Source: Pseudomonas syringae
Lineage (GTDB): Bacteria; Pseudomonadota; Gammaproteobacteria; Pseudomonadales; Pseudomonadaceae
Assembly (NCBI RefSeq): GCF_021606685.1
Contig: NZ_WKCB01000028.1
Coordinates: forward strand, 1-60,627
Direction: 5' to 3'
Length of the DNA: 60,627 nt
Each line of letters begins with the position of its first letter. Positions within the stretch are counted from its first letter, which is position 1. The notes below the pieces were generated by a model that did not search any database, was not told where the DNA came from, and saw only the letters and a list, made by a program, of their open reading frames with translations. Positions 9,921 through 19,310 of this stretch are shown one piece after another. A program made the position numbers and the translations under genes.

Positions 9921-10298
9921 TCAGATGGCTTGCAGGCGCCAGGCGGCCAAGCCAAGGAAGAACCAGCCGAGCAAGAACGCCAAGCCGCCAAAAGGCGTAA
10001 TGATCCCAAGCTTGCTGATGCCGGTCATGGTCAACACATACAGGCTGCCGGAGAACAGCAGGATACCGACGACAAAGGAGATACCGGCCCAAGTGACCAT
10101 TCGGCCAGGAATATGTGCCGCCAACAACGCCACGCCAAACAGCGCCAGGGTGTGCACCAGTTGGTAGGTTACGCCGGTGTGGAAAATCGCCAGGTACTCG
10201 GTGCTCAAGCGGTTTTTAAGGCCGTGGGCGGCAAAGGCGCCAAGGGCAACACCCGTGAAGCCAAAAAAGGCAGCCAGCATCAGAAAGCTACGCAGCAT
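9921..10298 (-). CDS. DUF423 domain membrane protein
   Basis: The 125-aa protein has four predicted membrane helices and the DUF423/YgdD-type opening (LAAFFGFTGVALGAFAAHGLK). Function is unknown. It precedes thiS by about 70 bp in the same direction and is divergent from mtgA. Confidence 0.88.
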   Translation of the reverse strand: MLRSFLMLAAFFGFTGVALGAFAAHGLKNRLSTEYLAIFHTGVTYQLVHTLALFGVALLAAHIPGRMVTWAGISFVVGILLFSGSLYVLTMTGISKLGIITPFGGLAFLLGWFFLGLAAWRLQAI

Positions 10299-10333
10299 GA
10301 GGAACTCCAGTCAGACTCATTGGGCAGGGTCTG

Positions 10334-10339
10334 TATAAT
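10334..10339 (+). promoter_or_regulatory. Candidate -10 element of mtgA promoter
   Basis: A perfect TATAAT lies 33 bp before the mtgA ATG in the mtgA-DUF423 divergent gap. The matching -35 (GTCAGA at 10310-10315, 18-bp spacer) is only a partial match to TTGACA. Confidence 0.45.
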
Positions 10340-10372
10340 GGCCCGCTCAACGGGTTCGGCCAAGCCATCTCT

Positions 10373-11095
10373 ATGCTGCGTCTCCTCTTCAAACGCTTTC
10401 TCAACGTCGTGAAATGGTTTGCCATCGGCAGTGTGCTGCTGGTGCTGCTGTTTCGTGTCATCCCGCCGCCGTTCACCGCATTGATGGTGGAACGCAAAGT
10501 CGAATCCTGGTTCGACGGCGAGCCCATTGACCTGCAACGCACCTGGGTGCCGTGGGACGAAATCTCCGACGACCTCAAAGTGGCGGTGATGGCCGGTGAA
10601 GACCAGCGCTTCCCGCAGCATTGGGGCTTTGACTTCGGTGCGATCCAGGCCGCCATCCTGCACAACGAGCGCGGCGGTTCGATTCGTGGCGCCAGCACGT
10701 TGAGCCAGCAGGTGTCGAAAAACCTGTTCCTGTGGGCCGGCCGTAGCTATCTGCGCAAGGGCCTGGAGGCGTGGTTTACCGGGTTGATCGAGGTGCTGTG
10801 GCCCAAGCAGAGAATTCTTGAGGTGTACCTCAACAGCGTGGAGTGGGATGACGGGGTGTTTGGCGCAGAAGCGGCGGCGCGGCATCACTTTGGGGTGAGT
10901 GCCAAGGGGCTTTCGCGGCAGCAGGCGAGTTATCTGGCGGCAGTATTGCCCAACCCTCGGGTATGGAGTGCGAGCCATCCAACCGCGTATGTGGCAAGGC
11001 GCGCGGCGTGGATTCGTCAACAGATGAGCCAGTTGGGTGGTGATGGTTACTTGGTCGAACTGAACAACTCCCGAAAAGCCCCCTGGTCCGACTGA
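10373..11095 (+). CDS. mtgA: Monofunctional peptidoglycan glycosyltransferase MtgA
   Basis: MtgA polymerises lipid II glycan strands without a transpeptidase domain. The 240-aa GT51 protein has one N-terminal membrane anchor (about residues 14-32). The catalytic signature is [18 protein letters not shown], followed by [17 protein letters not shown] and the second-motif EVYLNSVEW. It stands alone in its orientation between DUF423 and rpoH and ends in a REP doublet. Confidence 0.95.
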   Translation: MLRLLFKRFLNVVKWFAIGSVLLVLLFRVIPPPFTALMVERKVESWFDGEPIDLQRTWVPWDEISDDLKVAVMAGEDQRFPQHWGFDFGAIQAAILHNERGGSIRGASTLSQQVSKNLFLWAGRSYLRKGLEAWFTGLIEVLWPKQRILEVYLNSVEWDDGVFGAEAAARHHFGVSAKGLSRQQASYLAAVLPNPRVWSASHPTAYVARRAAWIRQQMSQLGGDGYLVELNNSRKAPWSD

Positions 11096-11113
11096 CACGA
11101 CACAGAAACAACT

Positions 11114-11200
11114 GTGGGAGGGGGCTTGCTCCCGATAGCGGTGGATCAGTCACGTTGATGTCGACTGACACTCTGCTATCGGGAGCAAGCCCCCTCCCAC
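11114..11200. repeat. REP doublet, GTGGGAGGGGGCTTGC family
   Basis: Arms GTGGGAGGGGGCTTGCTCCC and complement surround a spacer with GATCAGTC/GACTGAC. It lies between the convergent mtgA and rpoH genes. Confidence 0.85.
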
Positions 11201-11227
11201 ATTTTTGACCCCGTGCTGCCTGCTGGA

Positions 11228-12082
11228 TCAGGCGGCGATCGACAACTTCAGCTTGTTCATCGCGCTTTTCTCAAGCTGACGAATCCGCTCGGCCGACACG
11301 TTGTACTTCTGCGCCAGGTCGTGCAGCGTGGCTTTTTCTTCCGCCAGCCAACGCTGGTAGAGGATGTCACGGCTGCGATCGTCCAATACTTCCAGCGCTT
11401 CGTGCAGGTTGTGGTTGGAGTTGTCGCTCCAGTCGGCGTCTTCCAGTTGACGCGCCGGGTCGTACCGGTGGTCTTCCAGGTAGTTGGCCGGCGATTGGAA
11501 GGCGCTGTCGTCGTCCGCTTCCGCGGCCGGGTCGAAGGCCATGTCATGGCCGGTCAGGCGACTTTCCATCTCGCGCACTTCACGCGGTTCCACGCCGAGG
11601 CTTTCGGCCACGCGGTGGACTTCCTCGTTGTTCAGCCACGCCAAGCGTTTTTTCTGGCTGCGCAGGTTGAAGAACAGCTTGCGCTGGGCCTTGGTGGTCG
11701 CGACTTTCACGATGCGCCAGTTGCGCAAGATGAACTCGTGGATTTCCGCCTTGATCCAGTGCACGGCAAACGACACCAAGCGCACACCCATCTCAGGGTT
11801 GAAGCGCTTTACAGCCTTCATCAGGCCGACGTTGCCTTCCTGAATCAGGTCAGCCTGGGCCAGGCCGTAGCCGCTATAGCTACGGGCGATATGTACGACA
11901 AAACGCAGGTGGGCGAGCACCATCTGCCGAGCCGCCCCCAAATCCTGCTCATAGTAGAGACTCTCGGCCAGTTCACGCTCCTGCTCGGGCGTCAGCAATG
12001 GAATGCTGTTGACCGTGTGCACATAGGCTTCCAGGTTTGCACCCGGTACCAAGGCATAAGCAGGTTGCAAAGAAGTGGTCAT
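11228..12082 (-). CDS. rpoH: RNA polymerase heat-shock sigma factor RpoH (sigma-32)
   Basis: The 284-aa sigma-70 family protein has region 2 ([20 protein letters not shown]), the sigma-32-specific RpoH box (QRKLFFNLR) and the region 4 helix-turn-helix ([17 protein letters not shown]). It directs transcription of heat-shock chaperone and protease genes. The start [14 protein letters not shown] is the conserved one; 24 upstream in-frame codons are not part of the family and fall in the leader. It follows ftsX in the same direction with a 129-bp gap, the usual ftsYEX-rpoH order. Confidence 0.97.
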   Translation of the reverse strand: MTTSLQPAYALVPGANLEAYVHTVNSIPLLTPEQERELAESLYYEQDLGAARQMVLAHLRFVVHIARSYSGYGLAQADLIQEGNVGLMKAVKRFNPEMGVRLVSFAVHWIKAEIHEFILRNWRIVKVATTKAQRKLFFNLRSQKKRLAWLNNEEVHRVAESLGVEPREVREMESRLTGHDMAFDPAAEADDDSAFQSPANYLEDHRYDPARQLEDADWSDNSNHNLHEALEVLDDRSRDILYQRWLAEEKATLHDLAQKYNVSAERIRQLEKSAMNKLKLSIAA

Positions 12083-12211
12083 ACGAAAAAACCTCCGACT
12101 CACATAACTCGTGCAGTTCAGCACTGCGAAAATTGACCGGGAACCGTAGGACAAGTTCCCTAAACCACTGATACGGTCAATACAAACGAAACCACATTAA
12201 TCTGACATTAA

Positions 12212-13237
12212 CTACTTGGGCGCCAACTCACGTAAATGCCGTGCGACCGCAATCCAAGCACCGATATACCCCAACAAGACTGCGCCAAGCAAGAGTGACA
12301 GACCATCGGCAACCGGCACGCCGGCCAACGCGAAATCACTGCCGTACAAGCCGGCAAGCCCGACAACCGCGTCGTTCAGCCAGTCAAGGCCGAAAGCCAG
12401 TACGCCCCAGGACAAAATCCCGGCGCCAAAGCCATAAAGCGCGCCCATGTACAGAAAAGGCCGACGCACATAGCTGTCCGTGCCGCCGACGAGTTTAATC
12501 ACTTCTATCTCGGTGCGGCGGTTTTCAATATGAAGACGAATGGTATTACCTATCACCAAAAGTAATGCAGACACCAACAGCACCGTCAGGCCGAACACAA
12601 AGCGGTCGCCCAGCTTGAGGATCGCCGCCAGGCGCTCTACCCAGACCAGATCAAGTTGCGCCTGCTGCACCTTGGGCATTTCTGCCAGTTTCTGTCGCAG
12701 GGCCTCAAGCGCCGGCTTGTCGACTTCATTGGGCGTGACTAACACCACGCCCGGCAGCGGGTTCTGCGGCAGCTCTTTAAGCGCCTCGCCCAGGCCGGAC
12801 TGTTGCTGGAACTCTTCCAACGCCTGATCGCGACTGATGTACTCGGCCTCAGCAACGCCCGGCAGGTTCTTGATGTCATCGCGCAGGGCTTCGCCCTCTT
12901 TGGCGCTGGCATCGATGTTCAGGTACAGCGAAATCTGCGCCGCACGCTGCCAGGAGCCACCCAGACGCTCCACATTATTGAGCAATAGCGACAGGCCCAT
13001 TGGCAGGCTCAGGGCCACGGCCATCACCAGGCAGGTGAAGAAGCTGCCAATCGGCTGCTTGCCCAGGCGACGCAGGCTGTCGAGCAGGCTGGCGCGGTGG
13101 CTTTCGATCCAGGCACGCAACAAGGTGCTGAAGTCCGGACCGTCGTCATCGTGATCGTGTTTTTTCTTCTGCGGTTGCGGGTCAGCCGGTTTCGGCGCCA
13201 CGCGTTCAGAAACTTTGGGGCTGCGTGTGGCACTCAT
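12212..13237 (-). CDS. ftsX: Cell division protein FtsX
   Basis: FtsX is the membrane partner of FtsE in the divisome ABC complex that controls peptidoglycan hydrolase activation at the septum. The 341-aa protein has a charged cytoplasmic N-tail (PQKKKHDHDDD near residue 25) and four membrane helices. A periplasmic loop of about 100 residues lies between helices 1 and 2. It overlaps ftsE by 4 bp. Confidence 0.95.
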   Translation of the reverse strand: MSATRSPKVSERVAPKPADPQPQKKKHDHDDDGPDFSTLLRAWIESHRASLLDSLRRLGKQPIGSFFTCLVMAVALSLPMGLSLLLNNVERLGGSWQRAAQISLYLNIDASAKEGEALRDDIKNLPGVAEAEYISRDQALEEFQQQSGLGEALKELPQNPLPGVVLVTPNEVDKPALEALRQKLAEMPKVQQAQLDLVWVERLAAILKLGDRFVFGLTVLLVSALLLVIGNTIRLHIENRRTEIEVIKLVGGTDSYVRRPFLYMGALYGFGAGILSWGVLAFGLDWLNDAVVGLAGLYGSDFALAGVPVADGLSLLLGAVLLGYIGAWIAVARHLRELAPK

Positions 13238-13905
13238 ACGCCGGCCTCCCCGTCACCGATCAGGCGGCCGCGCTGCAGGGTCAGCATGCGATGGCGCATG
13301 CGTGCGATCAGCGCCAGGTCGTGACTGGCAATCAACACGCTGGTACCCAGGCGGTTGATGTCTTCGAACACGCCCATGATCTCGGCCGCCAGGCGCGGGT
13401 CGAGGTTACCGGTGGGTTCGTCCGCCAGCAGCAGGGCCGGGCGGTGGACGATGGCGCGGGCGATGCCTACACGCTGCTGCTGGCCGGTGGACAAGTCACC
13501 CGGGTACAGGTCGGTCTTGTCCGACAGCGCCACGCGCTCCAGGGCCGAATCCACGCGCTTGACGATCTCGGCCTTGGACAGCCCGAGAATCTGCAACGGC
13601 AAGGCGATGTTGTTGAACACGGTGCGATCGAACAGCAACTGATGGTTCTGGAACACCACGCCGATCTGGCGGCGCAGGTAGGGAATCTGCGCATTGCTGA
13701 TGGTGGCCAAGTCTTGGCCGGCCAACAGCAATTTGCCGGTGGTTGGGCGCTCCATGGCCAGCAGCAAACGCAGCAAGGTGCTTTTGCCGGCGCCCGAATG
13801 GCCGGTTACAAACAAAAATTCGCCGCGACGCACTCGAAAGCTCAGCTCATGCAAGCCCACATGCCCGTTGGCATAGCGTTTACCGACCTGTTCGAATCGA
13901 ATCAT
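13234..13905 (-). CDS. ftsE: Cell division ATP-binding protein FtsE
   Basis: The 223-aa ABC ATPase shows Walker A (GHSGAGKSTL), the signature STGQQQRVGIARAI and Walker B (LLLADEPTGNLD). It powers FtsX-dependent activation of septal amidases. It overlaps both ftsY and ftsX by 4 bp, implying tight translational coupling. Confidence 0.96.
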   Translation of the reverse strand: MIRFEQVGKRYANGHVGLHELSFRVRRGEFLFVTGHSGAGKSTLLRLLLAMERPTTGKLLLAGQDLATISNAQIPYLRRQIGVVFQNHQLLFDRTVFNNIALPLQILGLSKAEIVKRVDSALERVALSDKTDLYPGDLSTGQQQRVGIARAIVHRPALLLADEPTGNLDPRLAAEIMGVFEDINRLGTSVLIASHDLALIARMRHRMLTLQRGRLIGDGEAGV

Positions 13906-15311
13906 GAACGCTCCCGCTCGGCAAAGAGTGCCTGTACAAAGGGTTCGGCTTCAAAGGTGCGCAGGTCGTCGATGCCTTCACCGACACCGATGTAACGAAT
14001 CGGCAACCCGAACTGTTTGGCCAGGGCGAAAATCACGCCACCCTTGGCCGTGCCGTCGAGCTTAGTCAATGCCAGGCCGGTCAGTTGCACGGTCTGGTTG
14101 AATTGTTTGGCCTGGCTGATAGCGTTCTGGCCAGTGCCCGCATCGAGCACCAGCAGCACTTCGTGCGGGGCGTCGGCGTCGAGCTTGCTGATCACGCGGC
14201 GCACTTTCTTGAGTTCTTCCATCAAGTTATCTTTGGTGTGCAGGCGACCGGCGGTATCCGCGATCAGCACATCAATGTTGCGCGCCTTGGCAGCTTGCAC
14301 GGCATCGAAGATCACCGAAGCCGAATCAGCGCCAGTGTGCTGGGCGATCACCGGGATCTTGTTGCGCTCCCCCCACACCTGCAATTGCTCCACGGCAGCG
14401 GCGCGGAAGGTATCACCGGCCGCGAGCATGACCTTCTTGCCTTCCGACTGCAGCTTCTTGGCGAGTTTGCCGATGGTGGTGGTCTTGCCGGCGCCGTTGA
14501 CGCCCACCACCAGAATCACGAAGGGTTTGTTCGGCGTGATCACCAGTGGCGCTTCCACCGGATTGAGCATTGCGGCCAGCTCGGCCTGCAGGGATTTGTA
14601 GAGCGCGTCGGCGTCGGTCAGCTGCTTGCGCGCGACCTTCTGAGTGAGGCTCTGGATGATCACGGCAGTGGCTTCGACGCCCACGTCGGCGGTCAGCAGG
14701 CGGGTTTCGATGTCTTCCAGCAGTTCGTCATCGATGACCTTCTTGCCCAGGAACAGGCTAGCCATGCCTTCGCCGATACTGGCGCTGGTTTTGCTCAGGC
14801 CCTGCTTGAGGCGAGCAAAGAAGCCGGACTTGCTGGTTTCGGCGGCAACGGGGACCGGCTCCGGCTCGACAACGGCGGGAGCCGCGACCAGCGCAGGCGC
14901 AGGCACAACAACAGGCACTTGCTCGACGGGTGGCGCCTGGACCACCACTGCAACGGGCTCAACCACCGCTGGAATCGGCGGGGCCACGTGCTCGGCCTGT
15001 ACATCTTCAACCAGTGCCACGGGCTCTTCAGCCACCGGCAGTTCCGGCCAGGGTTTGTGCTCTGGCTCTGGCTCTGGCTCGACCTCGACCTCGACCTCGG
15101 CCACCGGCTGCAGCACCGGCTCGGCCATGGGCAATACAACCGGGGCCGGGGCAACCGGTTCGGCTTCTACTATAGGCTCGGGGATAGGTTCAGCGTGAAC
15201 CTGCGGCTCTTCGGCAACGGTTTCCTGCGGCTTTTTGCGCAGCCATCCGAACAGGCCTTTCTTCTCGCCAGCCGCAGCTGGGGTCTTCTTGTCGTCGTTG
15301 GAACCAAACAT
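13902..15311 (-). CDS. ftsY: Signal recognition particle receptor FtsY
   Basis: FtsY docks SRP-ribosome complexes at the membrane. The 469-aa protein has a short basic N-terminus (MFGSNDDKKTP...GLFGWLRKKP). A long acidic Pro/Val/Glu-rich A domain follows (about residues 25-160), and then the NG GTPase domain with GVNGAGKTTTIGKLA, DTAGRLHTK and TKLDGTAKGG. The start MFGSNDD is chosen over an ATG 11 codons earlier because it matches the family. The A domain is encoded by near-repetitive DNA (15060-15110). It is first gene of ftsY-ftsE-ftsX and divergent from the M16 genes. Confidence 0.95.
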   Translation of the reverse strand: MFGSNDDKKTPAAAGEKKGLFGWLRKKPQETVAEEPQVHAEPIPEPIVEAEPVAPAPVVLPMAEPVLQPVAEVEVEVEPEPEPEHKPWPELPVAEEPVALVEDVQAEHVAPPIPAVVEPVAVVVQAPPVEQVPVVVPAPALVAAPAVVEPEPVPVAAETSKSGFFARLKQGLSKTSASIGEGMASLFLGKKVIDDELLEDIETRLLTADVGVEATAVIIQSLTQKVARKQLTDADALYKSLQAELAAMLNPVEAPLVITPNKPFVILVVGVNGAGKTTTIGKLAKKLQSEGKKVMLAAGDTFRAAAVEQLQVWGERNKIPVIAQHTGADSASVIFDAVQAAKARNIDVLIADTAGRLHTKDNLMEELKKVRRVISKLDADAPHEVLLVLDAGTGQNAISQAKQFNQTVQLTGLALTKLDGTAKGGVIFALAKQFGLPIRYIGVGEGIDDLRTFEAEPFVQALFAERERS

Positions 15312-15542
15312 GGAGACGGCTATCTCAAGGTAGCGACGCGCCAAGGGGCGCGCCGGTAAATAAAATTCGATGCGTAACAGACTGTTTTTTAGCCAGCTCG
15401 TTCATGCGCAACATTTTGTAAGGCCAAATAGAGCCTTAACAAGACAGCCACAGTGGCCGTCCCTAGGTCGGATCAGTATCCTAGCACCTCCTCGCCCGCT
15501 GACGCTAAGACCAAGCGGGCAGCCCAACAGGTTTAAAAACGA

Positions 15543-16898
15543 ATGAATGCTCTAGCCCGCCGCGCCGCAGGCCTGCTGTTCAGCACAGTTTGTCTGCCTC
15601 TCACAGCCTTGGCTGCCGACCCACAACCCACCCATGAATTCACCCTGGATAACGGCCTCAAGGTGGTCGTACGCGAAGACCATCGCGCGCCGGTGGTGGT
15701 TTCCCAGGTCTGGTACAAGGTCGGTTCGAGCTACGAAACCCCAGGCCAGACCGGTTTGTCCCATGCCCTGGAACACATGATGTTCAAGGGCAGCGCCAAG
15801 GTCGGCCCCGGCGAAGCCTCGCTGATCCTGCGCGACCTCGGCGCCGAAGAAAACGCCTTTACCAGCGACGACTACACCGCCTACTACCAGGTGCTGGCCC
15901 GCGACCGCCTGGGCGTGGCCTTCGAGCTCGAAGCCGACCGCATGGCCAGCCTGCGCCTGCCGGCAGACGAGTTCAGCCGCGAGATCGAGGTCATCAAGGA
16001 AGAACGCCGCCTGCGTACCGACGACAACCCGATGTCCAAGGCCTACGAGCGCTTCAAGGCCATGGCCTTCCCCGCCAGCGGCTACCACACGCCGACCATC
16101 GGCTGGATGGCCGACCTGGACCGTATGAAAGTCGAAGAGCTGCGCCATTGGTACCAGTCCTGGTACGTGCCGAACAATGCCACGCTGGTGGTGGTGGGCG
16201 ACGTGACCCCGGACGAGGTTAAAACCCTGGCCCAGCGCTATTTCGGCCCGATTCCCAAGCGCGACGTACCACCGGCCAAGGTCCCGATGGAGCTGGCAGA
16301 ACCCGGCGAGCGCCAGCTGACCCTGCATGTGCAGACCCAACTGCCGAGTGTGCTGCTGGGCTTCAACGTACCCGGCCTGGCCACCGCCGACGACAAACGC
16401 TCGGTTCAGGCTCTGCGCCTGATCTCTGCCTTGCTGGACGGCGGCTACAGCGCACGTATCTCCGAGCAGTTGGAACGCGGTGAAGAGCTGGTCTCTGCTG
16501 CGTCCACCAACTACGACGCCTATACCCGCGGTGACACTCTGTTCATGTTGAGCGCCACACCCAACCAGCAGAAAAAGAAAACCGTCGCCCAAGCCGAAGC
16601 CGGCCTGTGGCGCCTGCTGGACGAGCTGAAGGCCAAGCCGCCAACCGCCGAAGAGCTGGAACGCATCCGCGCCCAGGTCATCGCCGGCCTGGTCTACCAG
16701 CGTGACTCCATCACTAGCCAGGCCACGGCCATCGGCTCCCTGGAAACTGTCGGCCTGTCCTGGAAGCTCATGGACAGCGAGCTGGCCGACCTGCAAAGCG
16801 TGACGCCGGAAGATATCCAGAAGGCCGCGCGTACCTATTTCACCCGCGAGCGTCTGAGCGTCGCCCATGTTCTGCCTGAGGAGACCGCTCATGAGTAA
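15543..16898 (+). CDS. M16 family zinc metallopeptidase, catalytic subunit
   Basis: The 451-aa pitrilysin-family protein has a Sec signal peptide (cleavage near LTALAA, residue 25). The inverted zinc motif HxxEH is present as H74-A-L-E77-H78. A downstream glutamate lies in LEADRMASLRLP. The neighbour downstream is a second M16 protein lacking this motif, so a periplasmic two-subunit protease is likely, as for other active/inactive M16 pairs. Its substrate is unknown. The 230-bp gap to ftsY holds the divergent promoters; no strong consensus was identified there. Confidence 0.92.
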   Translation: MNALARRAAGLLFSTVCLPLTALAADPQPTHEFTLDNGLKVVVREDHRAPVVVSQVWYKVGSSYETPGQTGLSHALEHMMFKGSAKVGPGEASLILRDLGAEENAFTSDDYTAYYQVLARDRLGVAFELEADRMASLRLPADEFSREIEVIKEERRLRTDDNPMSKAYERFKAMAFPASGYHTPTIGWMADLDRMKVEELRHWYQSWYVPNNATLVVVGDVTPDEVKTLAQRYFGPIPKRDVPPAKVPMELAEPGERQLTLHVQTQLPSVLLGFNVPGLATADDKRSVQALRLISALLDGGYSARISEQLERGEELVSAASTNYDAYTRGDTLFMLSATPNQQKKKTVAQAEAGLWRLLDELKAKPPTAEELERIRAQVIAGLVYQRDSITSQATAIGSLETVGLSWKLMDSELADLQSVTPEDIQKAARTYFTRERLSVAHVLPEETAHE

Positions 16899-18381
16899 TC
16901 GCAACGGCAGCCGCCTGACCCTACTCCTGCTGACGATCATCGTCGTAATCGCGGGGAGTTGCGTGTACATCGTCCGCCCGGGCGAATCCGTCGCCAGCCA
17001 GGCGCTGGACAAGGCCGAATCAGCCAACAAACTGCAATCGCTGGCAGAGCTGGACGGCAAGGCGCCGACCAACCGCAAGCTCGACGTGCAAACCTGGACC
17101 ACCGCCGAAGGCGCCAAGGTGCTGTTTGTCGAAGCCCATGAACTGCCGATGTTCGACGTGCGCATCCTGTTCGCCGCCGGCAGCAGCCAGGACGGCAACG
17201 TACCGGGCCTGGCGCTGATGACCAACGCCATGCTCAACGAAGGTGTGCCGGGCAAGGACGTTAGCCAGATCGCCCGCGAGTTCGAAGGCCTGGGTGCCGA
17301 CTTTGGCAATGGCGCATACCGCGACATGGCGCTCGTGTCCCTGCGCAGCCTGAGCGACAGCGACAAACGCGACGCCGCGCTTTCCCTGTTTGATGACGTG
17401 ATCGGCAAGCCGACCTTCCCCGCCGACTCCCTGGCGCGGATCAAGAACCAGATCCTGGCCGGCTTCGAATACCAGAAACAGAACCCCGGCAAGCTGGCGA
17501 GCCTTGAGCTGTTCAAGCGCCTGTACGGCGACCATCCTTACGCGCACCCGAGCGAAGGCACGCCAGAGAGCGTCCCCACGATTACCCTCGCGCAGCTGCA
17601 GGCGTTCCACGCCAAGGCTTACGCAGCAGGCAACGCGGTGATTGCGGTGGTCGGCGACCTGACCCGCGCCGAAGCCGAAGCCATGACGGCCAAGGTTTCC
17701 GCATCGCTGCCCAAGGGCCCGGCGCTGCCAAAAATCGCCCAGCCGACCGAACCCAAACCGGGCCTGAGCCGTATCGAGTTCCCGTCCAAGCAGACGCACT
17801 TGCTGTTCGCCCAACTGGGCATCGACCGTGCCGACCCGGACTACGCAGCCTTGTCGCTGGGTAACCAGATTCTCGGCGGCGGTGGCTTCGGCACCCGTTT
17901 AATGAGCGAAGTGCGCGAAAAACGCGGCCTGACCTACGGCGTGTACTCCGGCTTCTCGCCGATGCAGGTGCGCGGCCCGTTCATGATCAACCTGCAGACC
18001 CGCGCCGAAATGAGCGGCGGCACCCTGCGCCTGGTCGGGGATGTGGTGGCCGACTACCTCAAGACCGGCCCGACGCAAAAAGAGCTGGATGACGCCAAGC
18101 GCGAGTTGGCGGGCAGCTTCCCGCTGTCCACCGCGAGCAATGCGGATATCGTCGGGCAGCTGGGCGCCATGGGGTTCTATAACCTGCCGCTGAGCTATCT
18201 TGAGGATTTCATGAAACAATCCCAGGCCCTGACCGTAGAGCAGGTCAAGGCTGCCTTGAACAAACACTTGAGCGCCGACAAGATGGTCATCGTGACCGCC
18301 GGCCCGACGATTGCGCAAAAGCCACTACCGCCCCCCACTGATAAACCCGCCGAGCAGCCGCTCGGGGTTCCGGAGCATTAA
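16891..18381 (+). CDS. M16 family peptidase-like protein, non-catalytic subunit
   Basis: The 496-aa protein starts MSNRNGSRL with an N-terminal membrane anchor or signal (LLLLTIIVVIAGSCVYIV). M16 domains follow, but the position of HxxEH reads LMTNAML, so zinc ligands are absent. A conserved RGLTYGVYSGF block of M16 C-domains is present. The ATG overlaps the end of the catalytic gene by 8 bp, supporting a coupled heterodimer. An ATG 8 codons earlier is rejected because it lies deeper in the upstream gene without a ribosome site. Confidence 0.9.
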   Translation: MSNRNGSRLTLLLLTIIVVIAGSCVYIVRPGESVASQALDKAESANKLQSLAELDGKAPTNRKLDVQTWTTAEGAKVLFVEAHELPMFDVRILFAAGSSQDGNVPGLALMTNAMLNEGVPGKDVSQIAREFEGLGADFGNGAYRDMALVSLRSLSDSDKRDAALSLFDDVIGKPTFPADSLARIKNQILAGFEYQKQNPGKLASLELFKRLYGDHPYAHPSEGTPESVPTITLAQLQAFHAKAYAAGNAVIAVVGDLTRAEAEAMTAKVSASLPKGPALPKIAQPTEPKPGLSRIEFPSKQTHLLFAQLGIDRADPDYAALSLGNQILGGGGFGTRLMSEVREKRGLTYGVYSGFSPMQVRGPFMINLQTRAEMSGGTLRLVGDVVADYLKTGPTQKELDDAKRELAGSFPLSTASNADIVGQLGAMGFYNLPLSYLEDFMKQSQALTVEQVKAALNKHLSADKMVIVTAGPTIAQKPLPPPTDKPAEQPLGVPEH

Positions 18382-18998
18382 TGGCCAGTTCATCTCGCCC
18401 GAAAAAACCTGTCCACAACGTACACAACGGTGTGGGCCAACTGCGCATCATTGGTGGCGAATGGGGCAGCCGCAAGCTGAGTTTCCCCGACGTCGTAGGC
18501 CTGCGCCCAACGCCGGATCGCGTGCGTGAAACCCTGTTCAACTGGCTGGCGCCGTACATCGGCGGGGCCAAAGTGCTGGACCCGTTTGCCGGCAGCGGCG
18601 CGCTGTTCCTGGAGGCGCTGTCACGTGGTGCTTCCCAGGCCCAGGCACTGGACGCGAGCAATGTGGCGGTTTCCAGCCTCAAGGAACACCTGGGCACCCT
18701 GCGTTGCACCACGGGCCAGGTTCAAACGGCTGACGCGCTGCGCTACCTGGAAACCCAGCCAGCCAGCGAATACGACGTGGTCTTCCTCGACCCGCCGTTC
18801 AACCAGAACCTGCTGCCGACCGTGTGTACTTTGCTCGAAGAGCGCCAGTGGCTGGCACCCGACGCGTGGATCTACACTGAAAGCGAGACGGCGCCATCCA
18901 CCCTCGGCTTGCCAGGCAGCTGGCGCTTGCACCGGGAGCAGAAGTCGGGTCGGGTGTATTACGCGCTGTGGCACCGCTTGGTCGAAAGCGCCGCTTAA
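18381..18998 (+). CDS. rsmD: 16S rRNA (guanine(966)-N2)-methyltransferase RsmD
   Basis: RsmD methylates G966 of 16S rRNA. The 205-aa protein carries LRIIGGEWGSRKL and RPTPDRVRETLFNWL. The SAM motif is VLDPFAGSGALFLEALSRGA and the catalytic DPPF motif lies in VVFLDPPFNQ. The start overlaps the upstream stop by one base (TAATG). Confidence 0.95.
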   Translation: MASSSRPKKPVHNVHNGVGQLRIIGGEWGSRKLSFPDVVGLRPTPDRVRETLFNWLAPYIGGAKVLDPFAGSGALFLEALSRGASQAQALDASNVAVSSLKEHLGTLRCTTGQVQTADALRYLETQPASEYDVVFLDPPFNQNLLPTVCTLLEERQWLAPDAWIYTESETAPSTLGLPGSWRLHREQKSGRVYYALWHRLVESAA

Positions 18999-19019
18999 CC
19001 CTCTGCTCGCTGGGCCTCT

Positions 19020-19127
19020 GTGGCAACCAAGCTTTAGTGGCAAGCAGCCCTGTTGTAACAAACAGGCTTGCTGTGGCAGACAAGCCTGTTGTGGCAAGCA
19101 GGCTTAGATGTGGCAAGCAGGCTTGTT
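19020..19127. repeat. Tandem 18-bp repeats made of REP half-sites
   Basis: Six degenerate copies of GTGGCAAGCAGGCTTGTT start at 19020, 19037, 19055, 19073, 19091 and 19110 (spacings 17, 18, 18, 18, 19). A seventh in-phase unit at 19128 is the left arm of the adjoining REP doublet. Together with that doublet this fills the 312-bp gap between rsmD and the hydrolase; no gene was seen. Confidence 0.85.
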
Positions 19128-19257
19128 GTGGCGAGCGGGCTTGCCCGCGTTGGGCTGCGTAGCAGCCCCATCAAGACCGCCTCAGTGTGTCAGACCTACC
19201 GAGTCACCTGGTTTCAGGGCTGCTTCGCACCCCAACGCGGGCAAGCCCGCTCGCCAC
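19128..19257. repeat. REP doublet, GTGGCGAGCGGGCTTGCCC family
   Basis: The left arm GTGGCGAGCGGGCTTGCCCG (19128-19147) is complemented by the right arm ending CGCTCGCCAC at 19257. The spacer has GGCTGCGTAGCAGCCCC, itself a hairpin, and a second TTCAGGGCTGCTTCGCACCCC block. It differs in core sequence from the GTGGGAGGGGG family. Confidence 0.85.
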
Positions 19258-19310
19258 AAATCACAATAAGCTCGCTCGCCACAGCCATGTAACTCATCAC
19301 CGAGATCTTC

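Noticed and set aside
15552..17516. Minus-strand open frame of 654 codons opposite the M16 genes
   Set aside because: Spans two genes on the other strand, has no ribosome site or domain, and its composition is what antisense high-GC codons give.
19020..19257. CRISPR array
   Set aside because: The 18-bp units abut without unique spacers, no cas genes are present, and the core matches REP elements.
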